Positions 35,926-47,235 are shown, counted from the stretch's first letter. The stretch is 64,000 nt of DNA from Ephydatia muelleri (GCA_013339895.1 JABACO010000006.1:10848766-10912765), one strand, 5' to 3'. Made by a program: numbers and translations. Notes: generated by a model not told the origin, from the sequence alone.

Positions 35926-36703
35926 ATGGCTGAGCAACGAAGGTACAAACGAAATCGTGTTCCATCAAAGAAAGCCCTGGATGCCGGAACTTTATCTGAA
36001 GGGATCAAAACAGTAAGTTGTTGTAGGCACTATTATTAGCAGCTAAAAAGAATAAGACGTTTTAATATTGCACGTGCGACTTCATGCACGCACATACGAG
36101 CTATTAAAAGTGAGATCACACACTTCCCCCTACCCCTCTTCCCCCCCCCCCCCCCCACAAGTGAATATATTATTAACCGCATGCATCAATACATTCACTT
36201 AGTTACAACCGCACGCACTGGTCATGCAATGAGCATACATGTATGAATAATGGAGCTACATGCATAGTTTGTGATTTAGTAGTTCAAGTACATGGTGGAA
36301 CTGCCTCAATCATGCAATGTAGAGAAAGTCAAGCTAAAGTGCAGTCAGGAAGGAAAGGTCTTTACAGCTAAAATCAGAGACCTTTCCAGAGAGGACATGC
36401 AGCCGCTCTCAAATTCTGACTTCTCTAAAGGTTCTCTGCTTTTATGCGACATTCGTGGAAAGGCGTACCCTGTCCAATTTATAGCATTTGATGGTACATG
36501 TAGTTACCATAAAATGTGACATGTATTTAACAATTTGGTTAAGATGAATCATCAAAGCAGCCAAAAAGGAAGCAGAAAAATAAGGATTGTGGTCAGCTAT
36601 CAGATGATAATGATGTAAATGCACACAAATGAAAGTCTTGAAATGTGTTTTAATTTTTCAGCTCAATTCATCTGAATGTATGCCGTGTGTGGCAAGAAAA
36701 TGA
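35926..36703 (+). CDS. Small divergent second gene of the EnSpm-like element (4 exons)
   Basis: Exons joined in phase by GT-AG introns: 35926-36012 (MAEQRRYKRNRVPSKKALD..., then GTAAGT), 36289-36493 (VELPQSCNVEKVKLKCSQEG..., ending GATG|GTACAT), 36544-36614 (ESSKQPKRKQKNKDCGQLSD, then GTAAAT) and 36662-36703 (LNSSECMPCVARK, TGA). The product would be about 135 residues, basic at both ends with an NLS-like PKRKQKNK. It starts 160 bp from the transposase start on the other strand, so they may share a bidirectional promoter. Plant CACTA elements carry a DNA-binding accessory protein (TnpA). A similar role is plausible here but unproven. A C16 run lies in intron 1 (36141-36156). Confidence 0.5.
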
Positions 36704-37061
36704 GGATGGCAGATGACACTGTAAGTAATAAGTTAACAACTATTTCCATCAACTATACATGTACCCCAGGGTGGTGAAAGTTGTAATGTGGAAACAAAAC
36801 AGGTGCAGTTATTTGTATTGTAGCTACAGTAATCCATGACAGGCACATCCCATCATGTCAAAGGACAAGGAAACTCAAGATATTGAGGTACACAATTTAT
36901 CACATGCTCATCATTAAGTGATTGGCTTTGGGGTAAACAACGTTTAATGTTTTGATGAAGGGCAAATGGTGGTGCACCTAATAAACATGGAACACTATGG
37001 CATGTCATGCCATGACTTGGATCCAAGTCATGGCATGACATGCCAAAATTTTTCTTAGGGA

Positions 37062-37400
37062 GTCTTAACTCTGCACGTTGCTCCTCCGTGAGCTGGTCTG
37101 CTATTTCGTAAGATTGTTCCTTCTCTTCGTTCTATATGTGGAGCTCTTCTTTTCCTACCACGTCTTGCACCCAGTAGCTGGTTGCCATCAGTGGTTCATG
37201 CCACTTCCGCAGCATATTGATGTGGAAATTGCGGGGTCTTTTCCTCTTGTTCCGCATCTCCACCTGGTCGATCACCTTGTTGACCTTCTTCACCACCTCA
37301 TAGGGCCCCTGCCACTGTGCCAGCAACTTGTTGGTAGGCGTCGGGAGTAGGATCAGAACCTTTTCACCCATTTCAAAGCTCCGCTCTAAGGTCGTACCAT
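37062..37400 (-). pseudogene. Gmr1-like Ty3/gypsy integrase C-terminus (GPY/F domain)
   Basis: The minus strand reads GEKVLILLPTPTNKLLAQWQ, GPYEVVKKVNKV and FHINMLRKWHEP, the GPY/F module at the end of gypsy integrases, then after a linker DQLTEEQRAEL near 37.07 kb. Because the pre-RT segment (32271-32363) follows this in the transcript direction, integrase precedes RT, which is the Gmr1-like order. A frameshift near 37.38 kb breaks the upstream end. Confidence 0.7.
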
Positions 37401-37777
37401 TTCTTCGATGTCAGCGCGTTAAACTACTAGTATTATGGTGAACGTGACGTGTACAATATGTAAGTACAGTACTGATGCATTTCTGTTACAGTTACAATAT
37501 GCCATTCTGCACTTAGTAACAATCCGCAATTGTACATAACTCACCTTTACAAAAATGTGGTTGGTCGTCTGTGCTAATTGATGCGCATCCATCCCTCGTC
37601 GGATGGGGTGGGGCTGGCCTGAGGTACATGCGAAGTACAAGTGGATATGAGTGTATTAACGTCCAAATGCTGCTTATTGTAGTTATTGAAGCTAACGGTA
37701 GTAATTACCTGCGATAGTAATTAAATTTTTGCCTTAACTTTTGTATTAACACGATAGCTATTCTATAAAGTCCACGT

Positions 37778-39629
37778 CACAGGCATATATTTTGTGGATG
37801 TAATCCGAAATGATTGCGTAATGCCTATAGCAACGCCCTTGGCAACCTGGAGAGCTGAAAACGTGAGCTGGTACAAAAGACAGGATGGCTACAAGCGCCA
37901 TTTAAAAGCAGATTACAAAAGAAGCTACAGTTTTCTTTTTTTGATGCAAGTCATTATGGCCAGCATTCTTGCCACGGCAAGTTATGGCTGTTGAAAGCGG
38001 GTAACCCTCGACGTACCTTTCCTCTTCGAAGTGTGTTTTCCACGTTCCCAACCGATAGAAAGTTTGAATTCAAGCTAGAAATTAAAGGTAACAGAAGGTA
38101 CTAACTAGTTATTTCATTCTTTTAGGAGGAGGCGCCACATTTTGTAGAGCTGCAATCAGTAAGTGCTCCTTAACAATGAGCAACAAATGTTTCACAGGAT
38201 CTGGTATCGAATGGTACATCCTTTGCAAGGTGCATGAATGGATTGGCTTCTTTCTCACCCCATGAGACCGAATCCAATATGTGTTTGCTATGCCAATATG
38301 CTCTTAGAGCACATTTTATTCTTAGTTATACCTGGAGGGTCCTGTGTATATGGTTGCCAACTAACACACCACCTAAGTATTGTTGCCTATGGATGTTAAA
38401 AGATTGGAGGGCTTCATCCAATTGCTTGACAAAGGGACCAGCAAATTCCTTGTCAGTCACTTTGGTGCTGTTGATTATTTCCTCCTTCTGTTTGCGTGCT
38501 TTCAATCAGTGTTTGTTTAATCCTTACCATCTTCTCTACAGACTGTCTCATGTCTTCCACCTGCTGGACAATAATCTGAGTTTGACCTATGCCATGAACC
38601 ACTGGATGGTACAGTCAGTGCATACCAATGCCCTACATGGTAGCTCCAAGCTCCAGTGGTTGGCTCACAATTATTAGGCCGGCATATGGGACACCACAGC
38701 TGCTCCAGGATTACTGGATGATTGGAACTGTGCTCATCCAGTGAAAATCCCATTTGGATGGGAGGGGCAACTGCACGAATGCCAGCAACAGTTTTGTGTG
38801 GATTTAAGTTTGCTGGTCGACCACCTGACTTTTGTGGTTGGTTGTTTTGGTAAGAAAAGACCAGTGTAAACTTACATGTATACATACATGTATGCATGCA
38901 TCAATTCAGTACACATAATTATTTTATGGTACCTTCTGCAGACAACTGCTGTGTGCACTATCCAATCAAAAGGGCGAAGTAAACTATGTACTCTTCAGAT
39001 AATTTCCATCCATTACTTATTTGCATAATCAAAAGATTGTGGGTGAGTGGCCCATTATGTCATGCCTGTGTTAATTGCACAGACTGAGTGCAAATCGTCT
39101 GCAAACTCTCTGCACTTGTATGAACTCCTTTTCCCCCTTCTTTCTCTAGCCTCCGTCAAGAAGCGGCCATACACTCTGCATCGCTGGTTTACCTTCATTA
39201 CGTGGATCCACATACAATACTGCCCCTTTTATTCATAAAAAACTCACGTCTAGATCATAAGTTTACGTGGCTAGTTCTGTGTGTTGTATATGTGTTTCCC
39301 CATGTGTGCTGATGAGTGTTATTGCTCGCCTAACGTTTTCTATCGGTTGGTTCATCCACTACGCACGCTTAAAGTAACCCTCTCTTTTCCCGCCAAAGAC
39401 ACATGGGCGTGAAAACGGGCTGCGCATATCACTGATAATAATGCTTGTACTTGCGCGTCGATGGTTTTGTTTACAGATATGTTACAGCATTTGCAGATGC
39501 TATTTATTTTTACTAAACGTCTCAAAGTAAGTATGATTTTGTGGTTCGCAAAACATGAACAATATAATGAATTACTTTTGGTTTTGGTTCTTTGTAAATT
39601 ACGGTATTGTCCAGCCGCAAACGTCCGTG
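37778..39629 (-). mobile_element. TIR element with 4-bp ACGT target duplication (copy 1)
   Basis: It begins CACAGGCATATATTTTGTGG and ends GCCGCAAACGTCCGTG. ACGT flanks both sides (37774-37777, 39630-39633). It is the same element as 44186-46161, with part of the left end lost. CACAG/CACGG ends and a 4-bp duplication match Chapaev-type elements of the CMC group. Minus-strand pieces of a former transposase-like gene are visible (38897-38517, containing LDEHSSNHPVILEQL), all frameshifted. Confidence 0.8.
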
Positions 39630-39751
39630 ACGTAAGTACACGTATCAGACGCCGGGAATGATGCTACGAGTCACATGATGCTCACGTGATGAAAAATGTA
39701 ATATATCAATACGCACAGAAGAACCCCCCAAAAATAAGATTACAATCTATT

Positions 39752-39774
39752 CAGTAGCGGATCCAGGGGGCACG

Positions 39775-39810
<36 letters not shown>

Positions 39811-40123
39811 TTAGTTAGCAATGTGAACAAATGCGAGGATATAGAGGCCCCCCTTTAGTTAGCAATTCAATGATTGTAAACAAATGCGAGGATATACGGG
39901 GGGGGGGGGGGGGGGGCTTAGTTTGAATAATTCAATTAACAGCGCAGGCCACGTGTATTACATCTACGTGATGGCTAGCTGCGCTATAGTAATCGAAGAC
40001 CAGGCAGACCAGGTCAGCTCTGCAAACGACTTCACATGCAACCGAGTGCCGAAGAAGAGAAAAGCGTCAGCGATAACAGATTGCTTTTGCAAACGCCCCA
40101 CAGGCACTGTGCGGTCACCGTAG
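39752..40123 (+). mobile_element. 5' fragment of a hAT-like transposon with poly-C and poly-G runs
   Basis: It starts CAGTAGCGGATCCAGGGGGC, then C36 (39775-39810), a short duplicated segment (TTAGTTAGCAAT...ATGCGAGGATATA) and G19 (39898-39916). An ATG at 39971 opens MASCAIVIEDQADQ and runs to KKRKASAITDCFCKRPTG, stopping at 40123. N-termini ending K-rich then S-F-F-K-R-P-like are common in hAT transposases. No BED finger or catalytic core follows, so it is a truncated end. Confidence 0.45.
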
Positions 40124-40260
40124 CTGTGGTAATTTAATTGGCCATAAAAGTGCTTTATGCAGCACTTGTGTGTCTGTTTGACGTGTTTGCAAGTACACAG
40201 CAGCGCCGAATGAAGCTTGCATTCCTCTTGGATGATGCAACAGAAAAATAGTGATTAAAA

Positions 40261-40483
40261 CAATATATGTATCTTTTAATGTTGTGAACATTCAATTAAA
40301 TATAAACCTCATCGTTATAAATGCTATAGGATTTTTAATGCCGAAACGCAAATACACCATAGAATGTTCTGATCATTCTGACCAATGACCTAACAGCACA
40401 TGACTGATTAGCACAGAAGGTGATGATTGTGCCCAGCTCTACACAGGCCCCTTTCTTACGTCCCAGTCAATTTTATTGTTAAA
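40261..40483 (+). promoter_or_regulatory. 5' flank of NTPase-nuclease unit C
   Basis: Starting ATATGTATCTTTTAATGTTG, it matches the upstream region of copies B and D without the GC-rich insertion they carry. No palindromic A element lies upstream here, so unit C has the cleanest 5' flank. Confidence 0.6.
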
Positions 40484-42965
40484 ATGGCTGATGGTGTGAA
40501 ACGAGCTCGTCTCGATGGAGACAAAGAAATCTACCTTGCTGAGCTACTTGGTGTAAACATCGCAGATGCCCATACAACCGTGAACGAAGTTCCTCGTAGT
40601 AGCGGGATGCCAACATGCCGGGCGCATAGCGACAAACATTCCAATGACGACGTGGATTGTTTTAAACCAGGAAAGCAAACTCCAGTTGTTTAATGACTCT
40701 AAATGTGCAGAAAGCGCAGTCAGCTATGTTGACAACGCACCTCAGACGATGCTTGCATTGCTGAACAAGATTGGAGTGATGACTGTGTCCCAGTGGCATG
40801 CAATGCCTGAGGAAAGGCAGAGTCAGCTCCCGTCCGATGTGCTGTTTTTCTTGCGTAATAGGGTACAAGAAAGAATGGGGCGGGTACGGGTACAAGAAAG
40901 AATGGGGCGGGAGCGGGTACAAGAAAGAATGGAGCGGGAGCGGGTACAAGAAAGAATGGAGCGGGAGCGGGAGCGGGAGTGGAGCAAGTTTCTGGAAACT
41001 GTGAAAACTCTGGCTGGGACAGAGCAAGTGGAGTTTCGTGAGTTAACACATCACCACTTCAACTACCAGGGAAAGGAAACCGTCATTCTTGGTGAAGATC
41101 GCATGAAACACATTGAATTAGTAGTCTCAGACATCAAAGCCTTTCAAGAAGCGAAACAGAGATTTCTAGAAGCGAAAGAGAACCATCCCATTTATTGTGT
41201 GGTTGCTGCACCTCGGCAAGGTAAGTCTCTATTACTTGATGTTCTGTGTAGCAGTATTAGATACACAGGAACCTTAGCTGTTTCCATCACCTACAATTCT
41301 GCGACCCCTTACACTGAAAAAGACTCATCACTCCTTACCTGTGCTCCTCGTTTCTGGGCTCGTGTGGTCTACACAATAGCAAATGCCTTTGGAGCAAATT
41401 TAGGGTGGTTACTTTTTCAAGACAGTTCCTTTATTTCTTTACTTACCCTCAATAGGGTTCTTGAGCTTGTGAATATGTGCTTACCTCAATATTCTTACAA
41501 GGGTATTGTTGTTGCTGCTGATGAGTTTTCAGAAGTTCTGAAAGGTTTGAGATCAAATTCTGAACTGCAGGATGACCAAATATCACTAATACTGTCCTCC
41601 ATCACTAAACCAATTTATTCCCATCCATGCTCTGCGCTGATTGTCTCAGGTTTTGTGGTTGAAGATCTACAGTTGCTTATGACAGCAAGTAGTCGTCCAC
41701 TCACCATGTTGTGGCTCAACCCTGCAGTACAGTCAACTCAGGAGCAGTATTATCCCATTTTGGAAGAACTGAAGAAGATGTACCCAAAAGCGGGTACGTT
41801 TCCCTTTGCACTATATGAATGGACTCAAAGTTCTCATCAGGTTTATTGGGGCTTTGGCTGGAAATGCACAAAGCCACCTGTCCCATACTCTCTATTGACC
41901 AACTGAACCCACCTGTTGTTGGTAAATTGGCGAAGAAACTTACACGGGAGCCTTCTTTTTTTGCTGAATACTGGAAAGAATGTTTTGATCTGAAGACAAA
42001 AGATCTTTTAGATCTGAAGTGCTTGAGTAAATATACGAGCAATTTTGTGCTCTTATCCACCTTGTACCACATGGTCGAGGTCTGCTATGGTTTCTGAATC
42101 CATTCCTTGTCATTCATGAATTAATTAGGAAGAATTATCCAGAGGCAGAAATGGATGTATTCCAGAAGTTGGAAAGTGCCTTCACCACGGTGCATGGGAT
42201 GCAGATGCCAAAGGCGATGCACTAGAGATGCTAGTAGTATCAGCTCTGCAACTAAGACAGATACACACTCAAAGTTCCAGCTTTTCCTTTAGCAAGGTTC
42301 TCTCTGCACTGTGTGGTGTTTTAAATCATCCCAGTCATCTATCCAGTCTTACTATTAGCACAAAGGGTGTGAAATTTCGTGGTGCTTTAGCAACTGGAGT
42401 GGAATCATTCCCTTGTCATGACTCTAGTCCTGTTAATAAAGGAGAAGCAAAGCCAACTGGACACTCATTCTGTGATGATAAAGAAATGAAGGAGGCACGA
42501 AGGATAGCTGCTATTGGTGCTATTAAGAGCCATGGCATTATATATCCCACCAGTGTAATGAATAAGGGGTGTGATATCATTTTGGTGCTGAATTTCGAAG
42601 AGAAAAGCAAACTGATCATTTTTGAAACTAAGTCTTTTTCCAGTAGAACAGTTCTGGGTAAGAACACACCTTCAACAAAGGCACGCATGCATTGTACTGG
42701 AAGGGCTCCTGAAAAATCCAAATCCACTGGAAGGGTGTAATGTGTCTCATGTGTGCTTTACGGTGTGTGTGACTAACGGAGCCAATGTTACGTACGACGT
42801 TGCATCTCTTGATCAATGCATTAAAGACCTTAAAGATCAAGGAATTAGTGTGTCCCTTCACAGTGTGAGCACAAAGGAACAGTTCTTTCTCCCTCCCTGT
42901 ATTTTGCTCTACCAGACATAGATGAAGGTACAAGGCCAATCAACAGTCAAAGAATACAGAGATAA
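40484..42965 (+). pseudogene. Crinkler/RHS-like P-loop NTPase-nuclease, copy C
   Basis: ATG at 40484 (MADGVKRARLDGDKE), TAA at 42963-42965. A 4-base insertion (CCGG near 40618) shifts the early frame, and from 40644 a 420-codon frame runs to 41906. It contains the QERMERER repeats, Walker A APRQGKSLLLD (about 41.21 kb) and Walker B VVAADEFSEVL (about 41.52 kb). Further blocks are 41819-42097 and 42228-42740, the latter with DIILVLNFEEKSKLIIFETKSF, the candidate D...ExK nuclease site at about 42.57-42.63 kb, and then 42622-42921. Single-base indels separate the blocks. It is the most complete copy and both NTPase motifs are intact. The family call rests on the NTPase-then-nuclease order. Confidence 0.65.
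40860..40982 (+). repeat. Coding minisatellite in the linker of copy C
   Basis: Four and a half units of ACAAGAAAGAATGGAGCGGG(AGCGGG)t encoding QERM(E/G)RER(V). The unit count differs from copies A and B. Confidence 0.85.
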
Positions 42966-43332
42966 CACTTGTTATTTAGAGGTGCATATTAGATAAGCAG
43001 TATCAATGTAGCTGATGTGTTTAGTCCTACCAAGAATTGCAAATCCAGTACATGTATTGTGATTAGCACAGGTCACTATACTTATGTATGATAGCTGTTT
43101 ACCAGGCTGTATTGTACAGTGGGTAACGTGATAAAAATTTAGCATAGTGACCCTTATCCACGTAAGAGCATTTTATTTAATTTCTACTTCTTCAAATTAG
43201 TGAATTAAATATAGCTCAATAACACACATACTTAGGGCGAGTTGGTTTTAACAGATGCGCAAGTGACGTTATGTGCCACTCTTCGTTCTCATGGGGGATG
43301 TGCAAGAATGCGGGGTATATTATTTTTAATAC
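42966..43332 (+). repeat. 3' flank of NTPase-nuclease unit C
   Basis: Reverse-complement match to the flanks at 9876-10256 and 15211-15568, with a small internal deletion. It ends GCAAGAATGCGGGGTATATT right before palindrome A3. Confidence 0.8.
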
Positions 43333-44133
43333 GGAACGTTCTATACGAAACTGGGTCTTGTGGATTTTATTTTATAACATAAAATTTATCTTCCGAAATA
43401 TTAACGCTATCGGGTTCCTATTTTGAACACAACATACCACACCATTACTATATGTGAAAATCCATTTTGGTGTCTTGCACATGCGGGGTACCGACGTTTC
43501 AAGGTCCGATACCCCGTAGGGATTAAAACGGCCACATCTTCAGGTAGGAGTGTCCAAATAGGTACCTATGTAGAAGGGTCCTACCGCTATTGATTTGTTC
43601 TGTTCGTTAATTTTTGCTTTATCCGTTATGGAGATACAAGTGTGCAAAGAAATTGCATATTTCCCGGGCGTTACGCGCCATTAACGTATTAAGACTGGTA
43701 TCGAGCAGAGATAATATATAATCTCTGCTTCGAGGACGTCCTCGTAATACCAGAGATAATATATAATCTCTGGTAATACGTTAATGGCGCGTAACGAGGA
43801 ATTTCTTTGCACACTTGTATCTCCATAACGGATAAAGCAAATATTAACGAACAGAACAAATCAATAGCGGTAGGACCCTTCTATATAGGTACCTATTTTG
43901 AACCGATTTGGACACTCCTACCTGAAGATGAGGCCGTTTTGAACCCTACGGGGTATCGGACCTTGAAACGTCGGTACCCCGCAAGTGCAAGACACCAAAA
44001 TAGATTTACACATATATTAATGGTGTGGTATGTTGTGTTAAAAATAAAAACCCGATAGCGTTAATATTTCAGAAGATATATCGATTTAAATTTGATGTTA
44101 TAAAATAAAATCCATTTTCTTATAGAACGTTCC
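43333..44133. repeat. Palindromic element, subfamily A, copy A3
   Basis: GGAACGTTCTATACGAAACT at the left mirrors the right end TATAGAACGTTCC. Arms of roughly 360 bp flank an enlarged centre that holds two extra 24-bp palindromes (43705-43728, 43750-43773). It lies between unit C and the 5' flank of unit D. The right side is followed by ATAT, the left preceded by ATAC. Confidence 0.85.
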
Positions 44134-44185
44134 ATATGTATCTTTTAATGTTGTGGACATTCGATTAAATATAAACCTCATCGTT

Positions 44186-46161
44186 CACAGGCGTTTGCGG
44201 CCATATATTTTGTGGACAAAAAGTATATAATCCGAAAAATTGAAATGATTGCGTAATGCCTATAGCAACGCCCTTGACAACCTGGAGAGCTGAAAACGTG
44301 AGCTGGTACAAAAGACAGGATGGCTACAAGCGCCATTTAAAAGCAGATTACAAAAGAAGCTACAGTTTCCTCTTTTGATGCAAGTCATTAGGGCCAGCAA
44401 TTCTTGCCACGGCAAGTTATGGCTGTTGAAAGCGGGTAACCCTCGACGTACCTTTCCTCTTCGAAGTGTGTTTTCCACGTTCCCAACCGATAGAAAGTTT
44501 GAATTCAAGCTAGAAATTAAAGGTAACAGAAGGTACTAACTAGTTCTCGTATGTTCTTGTAGCCACAATTTTTTTTACCAGCGATACTTACTGTTGAAGT
44601 TTATCCTGAATTGCGGTATTATTATTTCATTCTTTTAGGAGGAGGTGCCACATTTTGTAGAGCTGCAATCAGTAAGTGCTCCTTAACAATGAGCAACAAA
44701 TGATTCACAGGATCTGTTACCGAATGGTACATCCTTTTGCAAGGTGCATGAATGGATTGGCTTCTTTCTCACCCCTTGAGACCAAATCCAATATGTGTTT
44801 GCCATGCCAATACGCTCTTGAGCATATTTTATTCTTAGTTATACCTGGAGGGTCTTGTGTATATGGTTGCCAACTAACACACCACCTAAGTATTGTTGCC
44901 TATGGATGTTAAAAGATTGGAGGGCTTCATCCAATTGCTTGACAAAGGGACCAGCAAATTCCTTGTCAGTCACTTTGGTGCTGTTGATTATTTCCTCCTT
45001 CTGTTTGCGTGCTTTCAACTGATCAGTGTTTGTTTGATCCTTACAATTTTCTCTACAGACTGTCTCATGTCTTCCACCTGCTGGACGATAATTTGAGTTT
45101 GACCTATGCCATGAACCACTGGATGGTACAGTTAGTGCATACCAATGCCCTACATGGTAGCTCCAAGCTCCAGCTAGTGGTTGGCTCACAATCATTAGGC
45201 ATATGGGACACCACAAGCTGCTCCAGGATTACTGGATGATTGGAACTGTGCTCATCCAGTGAAAATCCCATTTGGATGGGAGGGCAACTGCACGAATGCC
45301 AGCAACAATTTTGTGTGGATTTAAGTTTGCTGGTTGACCACCTGACTTTTGTGGTTGGTTGTTTTGGTAAGAAAAGACCAGTGTAAACTTACATGAATAC
45401 ATACATGTATACATGCATCAATTCAGTTACACATAATTATTTTATGGTACCTTCTTGCAGACAACTGCTGTGTGCACTGTCCAATCAAAAGGGCGAAGTA
45501 AACTATGTACTCTTCAGATAATTTCCATCCATCACTTATTTGCATAAACAAAAGATTTGTGGGTGAGTGGCATTGCCTGTGTCAATTGCACAGACTGAGT
45601 GCAAATCGTCTGCAAACTTGTATGAACTCCTTTTTCCCCTTTCTAGCCTCCGTCAAGAAGCGGCCATACACTCTGCATCGCTGGTTTACCTTCATTACGT
45701 GGATCTCCATACAATACTGCCCCTTTTATTCATAAAAAACTCACGTCTAGATCACAGGTTTAAAAAAAATCGTGGCTACTTCTGTGTGTTGTATATGTGT
45801 TTCCCCATGTGTGCTGATGAGTGTTATTGCTCGCCAAACGTTTTCTATCGGTTGGTTCCTCCACTACGCACGCTTAAAGTAACCCTCTCTTTTCCCGCCA
45901 AAGACACATGGGCGTGAAAACGGGCTGCGCATATCACTGATAATAATGCTTGTACTTGCGCGTCGATGGTTTTGTTTACAGATATGTTACAGCATTTGCA
46001 GATGCTATTTATTTTTTACTAAACGTCTCAAAGTAAGTATGATTTGTGGTTCGCAAAACATGAACAGTATAATGAGATACGATATTACTATTGGTTTTGG
46101 CTCTTTGTAAATTACGGTATTGTCTAATTATCGACTTTTTGTCCAGCCGCAAACGTCCGTG
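44186..46161 (-). mobile_element. TIR element with 4-bp CGTT target duplication (copy 2)
   Basis: It begins CACAGGCGTTTGCGGCCATA. The reverse complement of its end is CACGGACGTTTGCGGCTGGA. CGTT occurs on both sides (44182-44185, 46162-46165), and the empty site CCTCATCGTTATAAATGC is preserved in unit C near 40310, which proves insertion into the 5' flank of unit D. It matches 37778-39629. Minus-strand coding relics include TDKEFAGPFVKQLDEALQSF and LGGVLVGNHIHKTLQ (45216-44839, ending at GTATAA), and an ELPCRALVCTNC Cys motif in another frame. It is probably a deleted derivative of an autonomous Chapaev-like element. Confidence 0.85.
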
Positions 46162-46201
46162 CGTTATAAATGCTATAGGATTTTTAATGCCGAAACGCAA
46201 A

Positions 46202-46331
46202 GCTTCTGGGGCGGAGCCCCAGACCCCAATGGGGGAGCGCTGTAGCTGGGCGGGAGGGGTGCTACCCTCCCGCACCCTCCCCGGGGCGGCGCCGCCCACT
46301 ACTCTGCCCAACCGATAGCCACACCTTCCAT

Positions 46332-46374
<43 letters not shown>

Positions 46375-46392
46375 ATCCTGGATCCGCCACTG
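46202..46392 (-). mobile_element. GC-rich hAT-like short insertion in unit D
   Basis: Same insertion and position as 18181-18385 in unit B, ending GGATCCGCCACTG. A C37 run (46336-46372) sits next to the terminus, just as C36 and other runs adjoin the related 39752 end. Confidence 0.6.
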
Positions 46393-46520
46393 TGACTATA
46401 TATACATACACCATAGAATGTTCTAGATCATTCTGACCAATGACCTAACAGCACATGACTGATTAGCACAGAAGGTGATGATTGTGCCCACAGGCCCCTT
46501 CCTTTATACTTATTGTTAAA

Positions 46521-46776
46521 ATGGCTGATGGTGTGAAACGAGCTCGTCTCGATGGAGACAAAGAAATCTACCTTGCTGAGCTACTTGGTGTAAATATCGC
46601 AGATGCCCATACAACCGTGAACGAAGTTCTTCGTAGTAGCGGGATGCCAACATGGCGCATAGCGACAAACATTCCAATGGCGACGTGGATTGTTTTAAAC
46701 CAGGAAAGCAAACTCCAGTTGTTTAATGACCCTCAATGTGCAGAAAGCGCAGTCAGCTATGTTGACAACGCACCTC
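46521..46776 (+). pseudogene. NTPase-nuclease copy D, N-terminal fragment
   Basis: ATG at 46521 with an intact frame for about 85 codons through NIADAHTTVNEVLRSSGMP to SYVDNAP, then the homology stops abruptly at 46776, before the linker repeats. It retains the standard 5' flank with the hAT-like insertion and, further up, the 44.2-46.2 kb element and palindrome A3. The break runs into a 39-bp minisatellite. Confidence 0.8.
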
Positions 46777-46860
46777 TATGGTGTGGAATCCGTGCCAAAA
46801 ATAGAAATTTTTTATGAGGGGGAAATTTTTCGTGACATACCTCGTTAATCGTGCCAAAAT

Positions 46861-47235
46861 TACCTCGCGGAACTCATGAGGGTGAAATTTTTTATGAGGT
46901 ACCTCGCGGAACTCGTGAGGGTGAAATTTTTTATGAGGTACCTCGCGGAACTCGTGAGGGTGAAATTTTTTATGAGGTACCTCGCGGAACTCGTGAGGGT
47001 GAAATTTTTTATGAGGTACCTCGCGGAACTCGTGAGGGTGAAATTTTTTATGAGGTACCTCGCGGAACTCGTGAGGGTGAAATTTTTTATGAGGTACCTC
47101 GCGGAACTCGTGAGGGTGAAATTTTTTATGAGGTACCTCGCGGAACTCGTGAGAGTGAAATTTTTCATGACGTACCTCGCGGAACTCGTGAGGGTGAAAT
47201 TTTTCATGACGTACCTCGCGGAACTTGTGAGGGTG
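46861..47235 (+). repeat. 39-bp minisatellite, about 9.6 copies, open in coding phase
   Basis: TACCTCGCGGAACTCGTGAG recurs every 39 bp from 46861 to 47212. The unit is 13 codons (PRGTREGEIFYEV), so a frame from 46851 to 47330 stays open across the whole array. Copies are almost identical except the last three, which share a TTTTTCATGAC variant. Degenerate start-up copies occur at 46790-46860. Confidence 0.9.

Larger units (their letters stand above)
32364..37061 (-). mobile_element. EnSpm/CACTA-type DNA transposon, about 4.7 kb
   Basis: The ends are inverted: TCCCTATTAAAAAATATGGC on the left against TCCCTAAGAAAAATTTTGGC for the reverse complement of the right end. Multiple ATGACTTGCCATG-type subterminal repeats lie in both flanks (32390-32530, 36985-37050), as is typical of CACTA elements. 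The interior encodes a tnp2-like transposase (minus) and a small divergent gene (plus). The target duplication is 3 bp at most. A small internal palindrome (TTGGATCCAA) occurs at 37018. Confidence 0.75.

Noticed and set aside
46860-47207. Minus-strand frame of repeated NFTLTSSARY units
   Set aside because: Other strand of the 39-bp minisatellite. All phases stay open because the unit is 39 bp and lacks stops, so coding strand cannot be chosen from openness alone.
46861-47235. CRISPR-like array
   Set aside because: Units are contiguous 39-bp repeats with no unique spacers, and the window is eukaryotic.
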